Source: Blastopirellula retiformator (GTDB lineage Bacteria; Planctomycetota; Planctomycetia; Pirellulales; Pirellulaceae). From it: a stretch of DNA of 64,000 nt. Numbering within the stretch: position 1 is the first letter of the stretch; every line of letters begins with the position of its first letter. Shown here in pieces: positions 34,555 through 42,729 of this stretch. The notes under the pieces are model-generated. The model was not told the DNA's origin, did no database searches, and saw only the letters and a program-made list of their open reading frames with translations. The translations under genes were made by a program, and so were the position numbers. The DNA lies in the NCBI RefSeq assembly GCF_007859755.1, contig NZ_SJPF01000002.1, positions 9,524-73,523 of the forward strand, in the 5' to 3' direction.

Positions 34555-35292
34555 CTAGGTTGGCGTTTCCCCGTCCGACGCCTCGGTCTCTACTTTGCCT
34601 GTCTTGAACCCCTTCCCACTGGTCTTCAAGAACTGCGGCGACGTGACGCCCATTGATAGGTAAATGCTCATCAGGCCGTCGACCGACATATCGACCGGGT
34701 GGACCGCTTCGCAGGGGACGAAGACGATGCCGCCGGTCATGGGGATCGGCGACGTTGGCAGGTAGACGCCGTGGTGGTCGACGCCATTGATGTCAAAGCG
34801 ATCGGCCGTTGGCATCAGGGCCAGGATGCCGGCGCCATTTTCTTTGCCGAACATGACGAAGACCGCCTGCATGCCGCGGAGCTCCTCGTTGTCTCCCTTG
34901 TCGAGCATGCTGACCAGTTGCCGGGCAGTGCCATACAGCTTGCCGATCAGCGGGACGCGGCTGACGATCGAGTCGACGACCGCGGACAGGGTGTTCTTCA
35001 GCCCCATCTCGACCAGTACGCCAATGCCAAAGACGACCGCCAGCACGATCACCCAGCCCAAAATATAGGCGAGGGTCGAATCTTTCAGTTCGTCCGGTTG
35101 GCCATTCAAAATGCCGATGCGGATTAGCTGCTCGCCGACAAACGACGTGGGGCCGACGAATCCATCCAGAAATTCGACCAGCCAGATCACGATCATCCCG
35201 GTCAAGACCAGCGGCATGACCGCCAGAATTCCGGCTAAAAAGTAGCGTAAAAATCGTTGCCAGAGCGCAGAAGTGAGTCGTCGCATCGTCAA
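34555..35292 (-). CDS. DUF502 family membrane protein
   Basis: 245 residues. Two membrane spans near the N-terminus (RYFLAGILAVMPLVLTGMIVIWLV; LAYILGWVIVLAVVFGIGVLV) and the DUF502 core (VSRVPLIGKLYGTARQLVSM, PMTGGIVFVPCEAVHPVDMS). These proteins are widespread in bacteria and plants and their biochemical role is unknown; membrane trafficking or envelope maintenance has been proposed. The start may be ATG 35292 or 35286. Single gene on its strand. Confidence 0.9.
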   Translation of the reverse strand: MTMRRLTSALWQRFLRYFLAGILAVMPLVLTGMIVIWLVEFLDGFVGPTSFVGEQLIRIGILNGQPDELKDSTLAYILGWVIVLAVVFGIGVLVEMGLKNTLSAVVDSIVSRVPLIGKLYGTARQLVSMLDKGDNEELRGMQAVFVMFGKENGAGILALMPTADRFDINGVDHHGVYLPTSPIPMTGGIVFVPCEAVHPVDMSVDGLMSIYLSMGVTSPQFLKTSGKGFKTGKVETEASDGETPT

Positions 35293-35444
35293 TTTCCGAA
35301 AAGGTGCTTCATCAGGGCCGGATGAGACCGGCCGCTTGCGTGACTTGGAATCGGCTAGGAACTAGAATAACGGTTCTGCCTGCCACCTGTAGCCGCCATT
35401 TATTGGAAAATTCGGCGGCGCCTGCCCTAGGAGATTAACCCTTG

Positions 35445-36287
35445 ATGAAGAGTTCAAGTTTTCACGTTGCTATCGGCCTGTGCTGCCTGTCGGTTGCGTC
35501 GCTCGTTTCGGCCGATGAATGGAAAAGCGGCATCGAGTGGCCAGAGCCTCCCCAAGTCGATCCCGGCGCGACGTCGACCGACGCTCCTTCCGACGCGATC
35601 GTGCTGTTTGACGGCAAAGATCTGTCGAAGTGGGACGGCGGCGAGAAGTGGATTATCAAAGATGGCTACGCCGAAGTGGCGAAGGGTGGGATCACCACCA
35701 AAGACAAATTTGGCGACATGCAGCTGCATCTGGAGTTCGCTTCGCCGGCCGAAGTGAAAGGTTCCGGCCAGGGACGCGGCAACAGCGGCGTCTTCCTGTT
35801 TGGCAAGTACGAAGTGCAGATTCTCGACTCGTACGACAATCCGACCTATTTTGACGGCCAGTCTGCGTCGATCTACAAGCAATCGCCCCCGATGGTCAAC
35901 GCGTCGCGGAAGCCGGGCGAGTGGCAAACCTACGACATCATCTTCAACGCTCCGACGTTCAAAAAAGATGGTTCGTTCGACAAGCCGGGGCATGTGACGG
36001 TGCTGCACAACGGCGTGCTTGTGCAGAACAACTTCGAGCTGCTGGGCGCCACCAAGTGGGATAGCCCGCCGAAGGTCGAAAAGCACGGTCCGAAGGGGAA
36101 AATCTCGCTGCAGTTCCACTGGAATCCGGTCCGCTTCCGCAATATCTGGGTGCGGGAACTGAACCCGCTGGTTGGCAAAATGCCGGAGCCCAAACCGACC
36201 GAAGAAGCGAAGCCGGAAGTGAAGAAAGAATCGGAGCCGGTCGCCGAAAAGCCGGCTGAAAAAGCTGCCGAAGAGTCGGCCAAGTAG
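35445..36287 (+). CDS. Secreted DUF1080 (3-keto-disaccharide hydrolase-like) protein with Lys/Glu-rich tail
   Basis: 280 residues from ATG 35445, with TAGGAGAT nine bases upstream. Signal peptide to about [11 protein letters not shown]1080/LamG-like jelly roll: [40 protein letters not shown], and the closing [15 protein letters not shown]. The family includes enzymes that cut 3-keto-glucosides, and planctomycetes carry many copies. The last ~40 residues are an EKPA-rich charged tail that may bind the envelope. A paralogue without the tail is at 55513. Confidence 0.88.
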   Translation: MKSSSFHVAIGLCCLSVASLVSADEWKSGIEWPEPPQVDPGATSTDAPSDAIVLFDGKDLSKWDGGEKWIIKDGYAEVAKGGITTKDKFGDMQLHLEFASPAEVKGSGQGRGNSGVFLFGKYEVQILDSYDNPTYFDGQSASIYKQSPPMVNASRKPGEWQTYDIIFNAPTFKKDGSFDKPGHVTVLHNGVLVQNNFELLGATKWDSPPKVEKHGPKGKISLQFHWNPVRFRNIWVRELNPLVGKMPEPKPTEEAKPEVKKESEPVAEKPAEKAAEESAK

Positions 36288-36325
36288 CGACCCGGCGGTC
36301 AGAGCCGCCAATTGGGCAAATCTTG

Positions 36326-36359
36326 ACGCCGCTAGCGACCTGTCGCAGCGGCGTTTTTT
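36326..36359 (+). terminator. Rho-independent terminator after DUF1080 gene
   Basis: 8-bp stem ACGCCGCT / AGCGGCGT with a 13-base loop, followed by TTTTTT. Confidence 0.85.
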
Positions 36360-36599
36360 CGTGCCCCCCAAGCGGCTGCCGGGGCTGGTTTAGAAGGGTG
36401 GTTTTGCGTCGTAAATGCCGAGGGAACCGGGCGTTACCGCGATTGTTACACAACTATTACGAACCTGGGACGTTCCGTTTACTCACTTTGACTCGACACT
36501 ACTTACAATCACTGCGAATGAAATCAGGCGACTGATCGCGGAAAGATGGATTTCCCGCGTAGCGTCGCGACCTCTCCCCCCAGGGATTGATGAGCTACC

Positions 36600-37628
36600 A
36601 TGTCGATTGTCACTGATGAAAACCGAGAAGCGGGAGACGACTTCGAAAAGGACGCCGTCTCGCAAGAGGATTGGAACGAATCCAATCTGGTTACCGAAAC
36701 CAAGCCGGCCGCAAAGAAGAATGTGACGAAGAAAAAGCGTCGCATCGAGCCGCCGATCGCCGAAAAACTGCGTGATCGTTACAAGACCGGGTTCGCCTGG
36801 ATCATTTTTGGCTGGATCGCGATGATTCACGTCGTCGCGTTGGCCGCCCCGTTCTACTTCTCGTGGAGCGGATTCGCGCTGTTCATTGCGTTCTATTACC
36901 TGACCGGCTGCGTCGGCATCACGCTCGGTTTCCACCGGCTGCTGACGCATACCAGCTATCAGGTTCATTACCCGACCCGGATGGTGCTCGCCTTCATTGG
37001 CGGCCTGGCTGGCGAAGGTTCGGCGCTTGACTGGGTCGCGATGCATCGCAAGCATCACGCCCATAGCGACCAGGAAGAAGATCCTCACTCGCCGATCCAT
37101 GGCGGTTTGTGGTCGCACATCTTGTGGCTCTTCCCGTTCCGCAACGCCGCCGAACAACGTTCGATCCACGAACGTTGGGCGCCCGACTTGTTGAAAGAGC
37201 CGGGCATGCGGTTCCTGAACTACGCGTTCATCCCGTCGCACCTGGCGTTGGGAGCGTTGATGGCGTATGCCGGTTATTGTTACGGCGGCTCCTACTACGC
37301 GACGTCGTGGGTGTTGTGGGGGATGTTCGCTCGCCTGGTGGTCGTGCTGCACGTCACCTGGTTTGTGAACTCGGCCTCGCACATCTGGGGCTACACCAAC
37401 TACGAAACGACCGACCAAAGCAAGAATCTGTGGTGGGTCGGCCTGACCGCCTTCGGCGAAGGCTGGCACAACAACCACCACGCCTATCCGCGGATGGCCA
37501 ACCATGGTCACAAGTGGTGGGAGTTCGACCTGACCTACAACATCATCCGCGTGATGAAGATGACCGGTCTGGCCTGGAACGTGGTCGACTACAAAAAGAA
37601 AAGTCGAGACGGCTCGGCGATTCACTAA
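36600..37628 (+). CDS. Fatty acid (acyl-CoA) desaturase, delta-9 type
   Basis: 342 residues, ATG 36600. A charged N-terminal ~50 residues precede the membrane domain. The three His boxes of membrane di-iron desaturases are present: HRLLTH, HRKHHAHSD and HNNHHAYPR, plus WFVNSASHIWGY. Four membrane spans are predicted by eye. It introduces a cis double bond into acyl chains at the inner membrane, adjusting fluidity. A clear terminator follows 22 bases after the stop. Confidence 0.94.
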   Translation: MSIVTDENREAGDDFEKDAVSQEDWNESNLVTETKPAAKKNVTKKKRRIEPPIAEKLRDRYKTGFAWIIFGWIAMIHVVALAAPFYFSWSGFALFIAFYYLTGCVGITLGFHRLLTHTSYQVHYPTRMVLAFIGGLAGEGSALDWVAMHRKHHAHSDQEEDPHSPIHGGLWSHILWLFPFRNAAEQRSIHERWAPDLLKEPGMRFLNYAFIPSHLALGALMAYAGYCYGGSYYATSWVLWGMFARLVVVLHVTWFVNSASHIWGYTNYETTDQSKNLWWVGLTAFGEGWHNNHHAYPRMANHGHKWWEFDLTYNIIRVMKMTGLAWNVVDYKKKSRDGSAIH

Positions 37629-37649
37629 TCGCCGTTACCGCTGCATAAG

Positions 37650-37677
37650 AAAGAGGGCCGCTTGGCCCTCTTTTTTT
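37650..37677 (+). terminator. Rho-independent terminator after desaturase gene
   Basis: 10-bp stem AAAGAGGGCC / GGCCCTCTTT with a 4-base loop, running into a T7 tract. Confidence 0.92.
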
Positions 37678-37730
37678 GTGCGCTGATGGAGCGTTGGCTT
37701 CGTCTCTAACGCAGTAAGAATAAGTAGGTT

Positions 37731-37759
37731 GGTTGGGTGCAGCGCAGCGAAACCCAACC
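37731..37759. repeat. GGTTGGGTGCAGCGCAGCG palindromic repeat
   Basis: GGTTGGGT and ACCCAACC flank GCAGCGCAGCGAA. A divergent relative is at about 18100-18135 (GTAGGTTGGGGGCAGCGGAG). This is a common intergenic repeat type of unknown role. Confidence 0.6.
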
Positions 37760-37867
37760 ATGCGTTTGCAAGCGAAGAAGGTGGTTGCGCAAGCGGCCGG
37801 CGTTGGGCTGCCAAATGACCTTTATTTCGCTTGCTCCACCCACCCTACGGCGATAGATAATTGCTTC

Positions 37868-38674
37868 TTACTCCGCAGCCGGCTCTTCGGGCGCCGCTTC
37901 TTCCGGCGGATCTTCCACGGGCGTTCCGCTCGCCAAGAACTGGTACCCCGCGTCGCGGATCGTGATGAAGTGGTGCGGGTTCGACGGATCCGGTTCAAAC
38001 AGCTTGCGGAGTCGCAAGATGAACTGGTCGGGCGCCCGGGTGATGATGTTGGGGGACATCTCCCAAACTTCGGTCAGCAGCTCATTGCGGGGGATGATGC
38101 GGCCTTCGTTTTGGCAGAAATAGCGCAATAGCTTCGCTTCGAGCTGCGTCAGGCGGACCGTCTTGTCGCCGATCGACACCTGGAACGAGTCAAAGTCGAT
38201 TTTGACGGCGCCCTTCGCGGCGTCGAACTGGAAAACGTGCATCGCGGCCGGCTCTTCCTGGTGGCGCTGCTGGTCGCGGCGATTGCGGGCCGCCAGCAGG
38301 TTTTTCACCCGGCTGATGAATTCATCCAGATCGAACGGTTTCATCATGTATTGGTCGGCGCCGACGTCGAAGCCCCGCTTGCGATCTTCCGACAGGGTAC
38401 GAGCGCTGAGGATCAAGATCGGCATGTCCTCACCATTGGCCCGGATCGTCTCGCAAACGGCGTAGCCGCTCATGCCGGGGAGCATCAGGTCAAGAATCAC
38501 CAAGTCGATTTGCCGTGGGTTCTTTTCGACCACTTCCAGCGCGCTGCGTCCATCCTCGACGACCGTCACCTCAAAGCCTTCCGCTTCTAGGTTATAGCGG
38601 ATGCCGATCGCCAAGTGCGCTTCGTCCTCGACCACCAAGATCCGAGTCTGTTCTTTCGCCTTTCCACCGTGCAT
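37868..38674 (-). CDS. OmpR-family response regulator
   Basis: 268 residues from ATG 38674 with GAGAGG upstream; a longer start at 38737 overlaps the kinase gene. Receiver domain: ILVVEDEAHLA with the acidic pair, phospho-Asp in LVILDLMLPGMSGY, KPFDLDEF near the end. Winged-helix DNA-binding domain in the C-terminal half (RLTQLEAKLLRYFCQNEG, IRDAGYQFL). A Pro/Glu/Ala tail follows. It is 22 bases downstream of the kinase gene and is its cognate regulator. Confidence 0.93.
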   Translation of the reverse strand: MHGGKAKEQTRILVVEDEAHLAIGIRYNLEAEGFEVTVVEDGRSALEVVEKNPRQIDLVILDLMLPGMSGYAVCETIRANGEDMPILILSARTLSEDRKRGFDVGADQYMMKPFDLDEFISRVKNLLAARNRRDQQRHQEEPAAMHVFQFDAAKGAVKIDFDSFQVSIGDKTVRLTQLEAKLLRYFCQNEGRIIPRNELLTEVWEMSPNIITRAPDQFILRLRKLFEPDPSNPHHFITIRDAGYQFLASGTPVEDPPEEAAPEEPAAE

Positions 38675-38696
38675 CGGCACGACGTCCTCTCTTCTC

Positions 38697-39662
38697 TTAA
38701 GCTGCGTTCTGTTCTGCGTCGCTGGGTAAACCGCCAATCAGCGGCCGGGCTCCCGGCAGGGTCACGATAAACCGGGTACCCTGCCCTTTCCGCCCGTCCA
38801 ATACTTTAACGGATCCTTTCAGGCGTCGCACGAGCGTCCGCACGATATAAAGTCCGAGCCCGGTTCCCGGTTTTTCTCTTTGCAACTCCAGCCCCAAGCG
38901 GACGAACCGCCCGAAGATCTTTCGCCGCATTCCTTTGGGGATGCCCGGCCCGTTGTCGGAAACCTCGACCACCGCGCGCTTTTGGCTGTCGAGCCGCAGA
39001 AAGACCTCGATCAACGCGTCGTTGCCCGAGTATTTCATCGCGTTGTCGATCAGGTTGCGGAAGATGATGTCGAGGTCTCCGTGATAGCTATGCATGACGC
39101 ATGGCTCGAGGTGGAACTGGATCATCTCGCGCGGCGCCCGGTAGAGCAGCAGCGTCGACTCGGCGCAGCCGATCAGCAACTTGTCGAGCCGGATCTCTTC
39201 CGCCTCGGCCTCGTCGTCGCGGCTGCGGTCGAGCCGACCCGCCTCGAGCAGGTGGTTGATCAGGTGATCGAGCCGCTCGACGTCTTTCAGCATCGTGTCG
39301 TAAAACTCGGCCGCTTCTTCCGCCGAGACCTTCAGCCGGTTGAGCGTCTGGAGGTAGAGTTTCAACGAGGCGATCGGGCTCTTCAGCTCGTGGGTGACGC
39401 TGTCGATAAAGTTGGCCTGGCGGATCGTCAGGTTGATCGATTTAATCGATAGCACCATGTAGAAAATCACCCCGCCCAGCACCGTGGCCAGAAACGTGGC
39501 GCCAATCGGCAGGATCGTCCAGTAGAGGTTCGCCGAATCTTCGTCGTTGTAGGCGCCCCACACCGTCAGCAGCACCCAGCCAACGATCAACACCACCAAC
39601 AGCACGATCATAATGACCGCAATGGTAACGGGAATGCCGATCGGACGTCGGGAGGTGGACAT
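38697..39662 (-). CDS. Sensor histidine kinase
   Basis: 321 residues. Two membrane spans at about residues 10-35 and 48-70 enclose only a very short outside loop, so it may sense the membrane or a partner protein. HisKA with phospho-His in SVTHELKSPIASLKLYL, then HATPase_c with N-box FRNLIDNAMKYSG, G1 DNGPGIPKGM and G2 GTGLGLYIV. Upstream gene of a two-gene kinase-regulator operon. Confidence 0.94.
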   Translation of the reverse strand: MSTSRRPIGIPVTIAVIMIVLLVVLIVGWVLLTVWGAYNDEDSANLYWTILPIGATFLATVLGGVIFYMVLSIKSINLTIRQANFIDSVTHELKSPIASLKLYLQTLNRLKVSAEEAAEFYDTMLKDVERLDHLINHLLEAGRLDRSRDDEAEAEEIRLDKLLIGCAESTLLLYRAPREMIQFHLEPCVMHSYHGDLDIIFRNLIDNAMKYSGNDALIEVFLRLDSQKRAVVEVSDNGPGIPKGMRRKIFGRFVRLGLELQREKPGTGLGLYIVRTLVRRLKGSVKVLDGRKGQGTRFIVTLPGARPLIGGLPSDAEQNAA

Positions 39663-39857
39663 GGTAGACTCAGTGGCAGCGGTTCATTCGATCTGGCGAC
39701 GATACCAGATTCGTCATTATATCCGGACTTGTGCCGGATCGCAGCGTCAGCGAAATTCAGTTCGAGTGATTAACGCGCCACGGGCGTTTGCATACGCAAG
39801 TCGAGCGGTTTTGGCGTCCGATCGCCGTCCATTTTCTTCGATTAGGTGGAACGAACT

Positions 39858-40865
39858 ATGAATCAGCCGAACGCCGCAATCCGGCCGGCACTTATTCTGT
39901 TGTTGATCGCAGGGTGTGCGGCCGAAGCGCCTCGGCCGGAAAGCGAGCCTAAGCCGCCCGCCGCCGCCCAGACGCAGACAAGCGACGCTGGCGAACCGAT
40001 TGAATTCCCCGAATTTGGCCTGGCGCTCGTTACCCCGCCAGGTTTTGTCGAATCGGACAAGTTCGCAGGGTTCATCGAAGAGGGAAACACCGGGGCGGTC
40101 ATGCTGACGTATTTGCCGGCGCCGTTTGAAGAAATGCGGTCGACGTTTCTAACCGAAGCGATCGAGAGGAATCCGAACGTCAAGGTGATCGATCAGCAAC
40201 AGTTGCAAGTGCAGGGAATGGATGGCTACCTGACCGAAGCGAACGCTCTGCAGGGACTGCAAGGTCTGCGGCAATGGAACCTGGCGTTTGGCGATGACAA
40301 GCAAACTTACATTGTTGCGGGGATTGTGCCGAAGGAGCGGGCTGATGAGCTGCGGGCGAAATTTGTGAAATGCCTGGCGTCGGTCACGATCATTCCTCGC
40401 GTACGTCCCGTCTTGCATGAGTACGAGGTGGTCGAGGGGCTGAAGGAAACTCCCGAGACGTTTGTGAAGGGCGCGACGCTCATGTCCGTGTCAGGAACCG
40501 AGGAGGACGTGACCGGCGATGCCGTCCGATTTATTATCTTGCCGATGCGAGAACGACGCAACGTCAGCGATGTTCTGCCGGACATCGTGAAAAGTCAGCT
40601 TGCCGCGTATGCCATCGTCGCTCCGGATCAGATGGAATCCGAGCAAGAAGTGACGATCGATGGCCTGCAAGGAATCGAGCTGAAAACGCATGGGATCGCT
40701 CGCAACACAGAGGACAAACAGGTTGCAATCTACTACGTCGGGCTCGCATTTCCGGAAGGAGGTTATGTAAGCCTGGTCGGCGTTTGTCCGGCGGCGGACG
40801 AAGAAGAGTGGTTCCCCAAGTTTGAACAAGGGGCGAAGTCGTATCGCCGTAAGAAAGATTCGTAG
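39858..40865 (+). CDS. Lipoprotein of unknown function
   Basis: 335 residues from ATG 39858 (AGGTGGA upstream; 39846 is an in-frame GTG-type alternative without support). The signal ends in the lipobox LIAGC, so it is lipid-anchored. A Pro/Glu linker leads to two similar ~130-residue alpha/beta halves (FGLALVTPPGFVESDKFAGF; KGATLMSVSGTEED), suggesting an internal duplication. Family not recognised. Single gene. Confidence 0.78.
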   Translation: MNQPNAAIRPALILLLIAGCAAEAPRPESEPKPPAAAQTQTSDAGEPIEFPEFGLALVTPPGFVESDKFAGFIEEGNTGAVMLTYLPAPFEEMRSTFLTEAIERNPNVKVIDQQQLQVQGMDGYLTEANALQGLQGLRQWNLAFGDDKQTYIVAGIVPKERADELRAKFVKCLASVTIIPRVRPVLHEYEVVEGLKETPETFVKGATLMSVSGTEEDVTGDAVRFIILPMRERRNVSDVLPDIVKSQLAAYAIVAPDQMESEQEVTIDGLQGIELKTHGIARNTEDKQVAIYYVGLAFPEGGYVSLVGVCPAADEEEWFPKFEQGAKSYRRKKDS

Positions 40866-40939
40866 ACGTGGGTCTTCGCCTGCATTGGCAGAGGTCAGAG
40901 GGCGAACCGCCTGATCCCGATTCGCCCTCGAGGTACGAT

Positions 40940-41203
40940 TCAATCAGGCGGGCGCAGCCGCTGTCTGCGTCTCCGCAGCTGCCGTGTTCGCTGCGGCAGG
41001 AACCGGGCGACGCAGCACCTTTCGCCGCTGGAGCTTTTCGCGCAGTTGCGACTCGGTGTAAGGATGCGCGAGACGACGATAATCGGCAGGCTAGCGTCCT
41101 GGCGACGGATCTCGCGGATCAGGCGAATCGCTTCTCCCTGATCGAGGCGGTGCTGGCCGTCAGCGTGCCGCGCGTAGAGAAAAAAGGGGTTTTTGGGCAG
41201 CAT
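40940..41203 (-). pseudogene. Possible decayed response-regulator receiver
   Basis: The minus strand reads GEAIRLIREIRRQDASLPII then VVS, which looks like the alpha3-beta4 part of a receiver domain. In a second frame PYTESQLREKLQRRK resembles the PFT..QL..KL end of such a domain, followed by an Ala-rich tail. The two pieces are out of frame and no start region is found. The rest of the 514-base gap (40866-41379) shows nothing. Confidence 0.3.
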
Positions 41204-41379
41204 TTCTCGGAACTGCGGCTTTCCTGTTTCTCGGCGCTTTTGTGGGGCATCGCTCCGTGGCCGCTGCTGGTTTCTGCTAAGTTGAAAAGCTTCTCCCGCT
41301 GGGAAACGGCGCGTTAAGGCGACTGGTTATCCTTGGGGAGAAGGACCGCACTTTGACCTGCCATCACTGACCCACCTGC

Positions 41380-42240
41380 ATGCGACCGACTGACTACGCC
41401 AAGCTGACCGTTTTGGCCTCGATCTGGGGCGCCTCGTTTCTGTTGATGCGAATCATGGCGCCCGCGCTCGGACCCTTCGGACTTGCGTCGAGTCGGCTGC
41501 TGATCGCCGGAATCATCCTGTCGATCTGGTTCACGGCCCGCGGATTGCAGATCGAGTGGCGCCGGAACTGGCGGCAATACACCGTGATCGGCCTGTTGAA
41601 TGCGGCGATTCCATTCACCATGTTCGGCGTTGCGGCGCTCTACATCCCGGCTGGATACTCGGCGGTGATCAACGCCACGACGCCGATCTTTGGCGTCGTC
41701 TGGAGCTCAATCGTCTTTAAAGATCACCCGACGCCGATGATGATCGTCGGGGCGATCCTTGGTTTGGTGGGCGTCGGCTTGATCGCGGGACTCGGACCGG
41801 TCGAACCCTCTTGGACGCTGCTCCTGTCGATCGGCGCCTGTCTGACGGCGGCCGTTTGCTACTCGGCGGCCGGCGTCTATATCAAGACCCACACTGGGCG
41901 GCTCAAGCCGATGGGCGTCGCCAGCGCCGCGCAATTGATTGGCGGATCGCTATTGGTCCCCGGCTTGGCGTTTTACCCTCCCACCCCGTCCCTCTTTACG
42001 CCCACGGTGATCGCGGCGACGATCACGCTGGCCCTGCTCTGTAGCGCCGTCGGCTTTGTGCTGTATTACCAATTGCTGGCCGATTGTGGCCCGACCAAGG
42101 CGCTGACGGTCACCTACGTCGTGCCGGTCTTCGGCGTGTTGTGGGGATCGCTGTTTTTGGGGGAAGAGATCACGCCGGTCATTGTCGGCGGGATGTTGCT
42201 GGTGATTGGCGGGACGTTCTTACTGGTTCGCCGGCACTAA
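41380..42240 (+). CDS. EamA-family (DMT) transporter
   Basis: 286 residues with ten membrane spans in two EamA repeats (LASIWGASFLLMRIMAPALG in the first, VGFVLYYQLLADCGPTKALT in the second). Members export amino acids or other small metabolites across the inner membrane; the substrate cannot be told from sequence. Both halves are complete. Single gene. Confidence 0.92.
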   Translation: MRPTDYAKLTVLASIWGASFLLMRIMAPALGPFGLASSRLLIAGIILSIWFTARGLQIEWRRNWRQYTVIGLLNAAIPFTMFGVAALYIPAGYSAVINATTPIFGVVWSSIVFKDHPTPMMIVGAILGLVGVGLIAGLGPVEPSWTLLLSIGACLTAAVCYSAAGVYIKTHTGRLKPMGVASAAQLIGGSLLVPGLAFYPPTPSLFTPTVIAATITLALLCSAVGFVLYYQLLADCGPTKALTVTYVVPVFGVLWGSLFLGEEITPVIVGGMLLVIGGTFLLVRRH

Positions 42241-42729
42241 TTTCGCCTGGTGAGATTTTGGTCCTTCGGGGTTTCTTGTGGGTCGCCGCAAAAAGTGGGG
42301 ATCTCATCAACAAAGGCAGGGCTATCTTCATCTGCGCCGACCATCAATCGCCTGTGAGGGCGAGCGATCGACGGTCGGCTCCGATGAAGGCGGCAACCAC
42401 CGTTATTTTCCGAGTAAATTCAAGAGCCCAGCCACTTACTGGCGAAAGCTTCAGGCAAGCGATGGCGACGAAAATGCCTCCCATGCTTGATCGAAACTGG
42501 TCAATTGTTCAGATTGGCGACCCACAAAAAAGCCGGATGGACCAAAATTATCGCCGTTTGACGTTCGCTGCTCATCTCTTGAGTTGCCGGAGGACAATCT
42601 CCGTCGGAATGAAAATTTGGAGGAGTAGAATTGCCAGCGAGTTGGTATACTACAGCTAACCCACCTTGAGACTCATGCACCCTTGCAATCCCACCGAGTC
42701 CCTTACGCGGTCCCACCTGAGAAGCGGAA
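42241..42729. other. No gene recognised (489 bases)
   Basis: Frames here are continuations or shadows without family resemblance. No repeat of the types found elsewhere in the window was seen. The last ~80 bases should hold the promoter of the DUF1592 gene. Confidence 0.45.
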
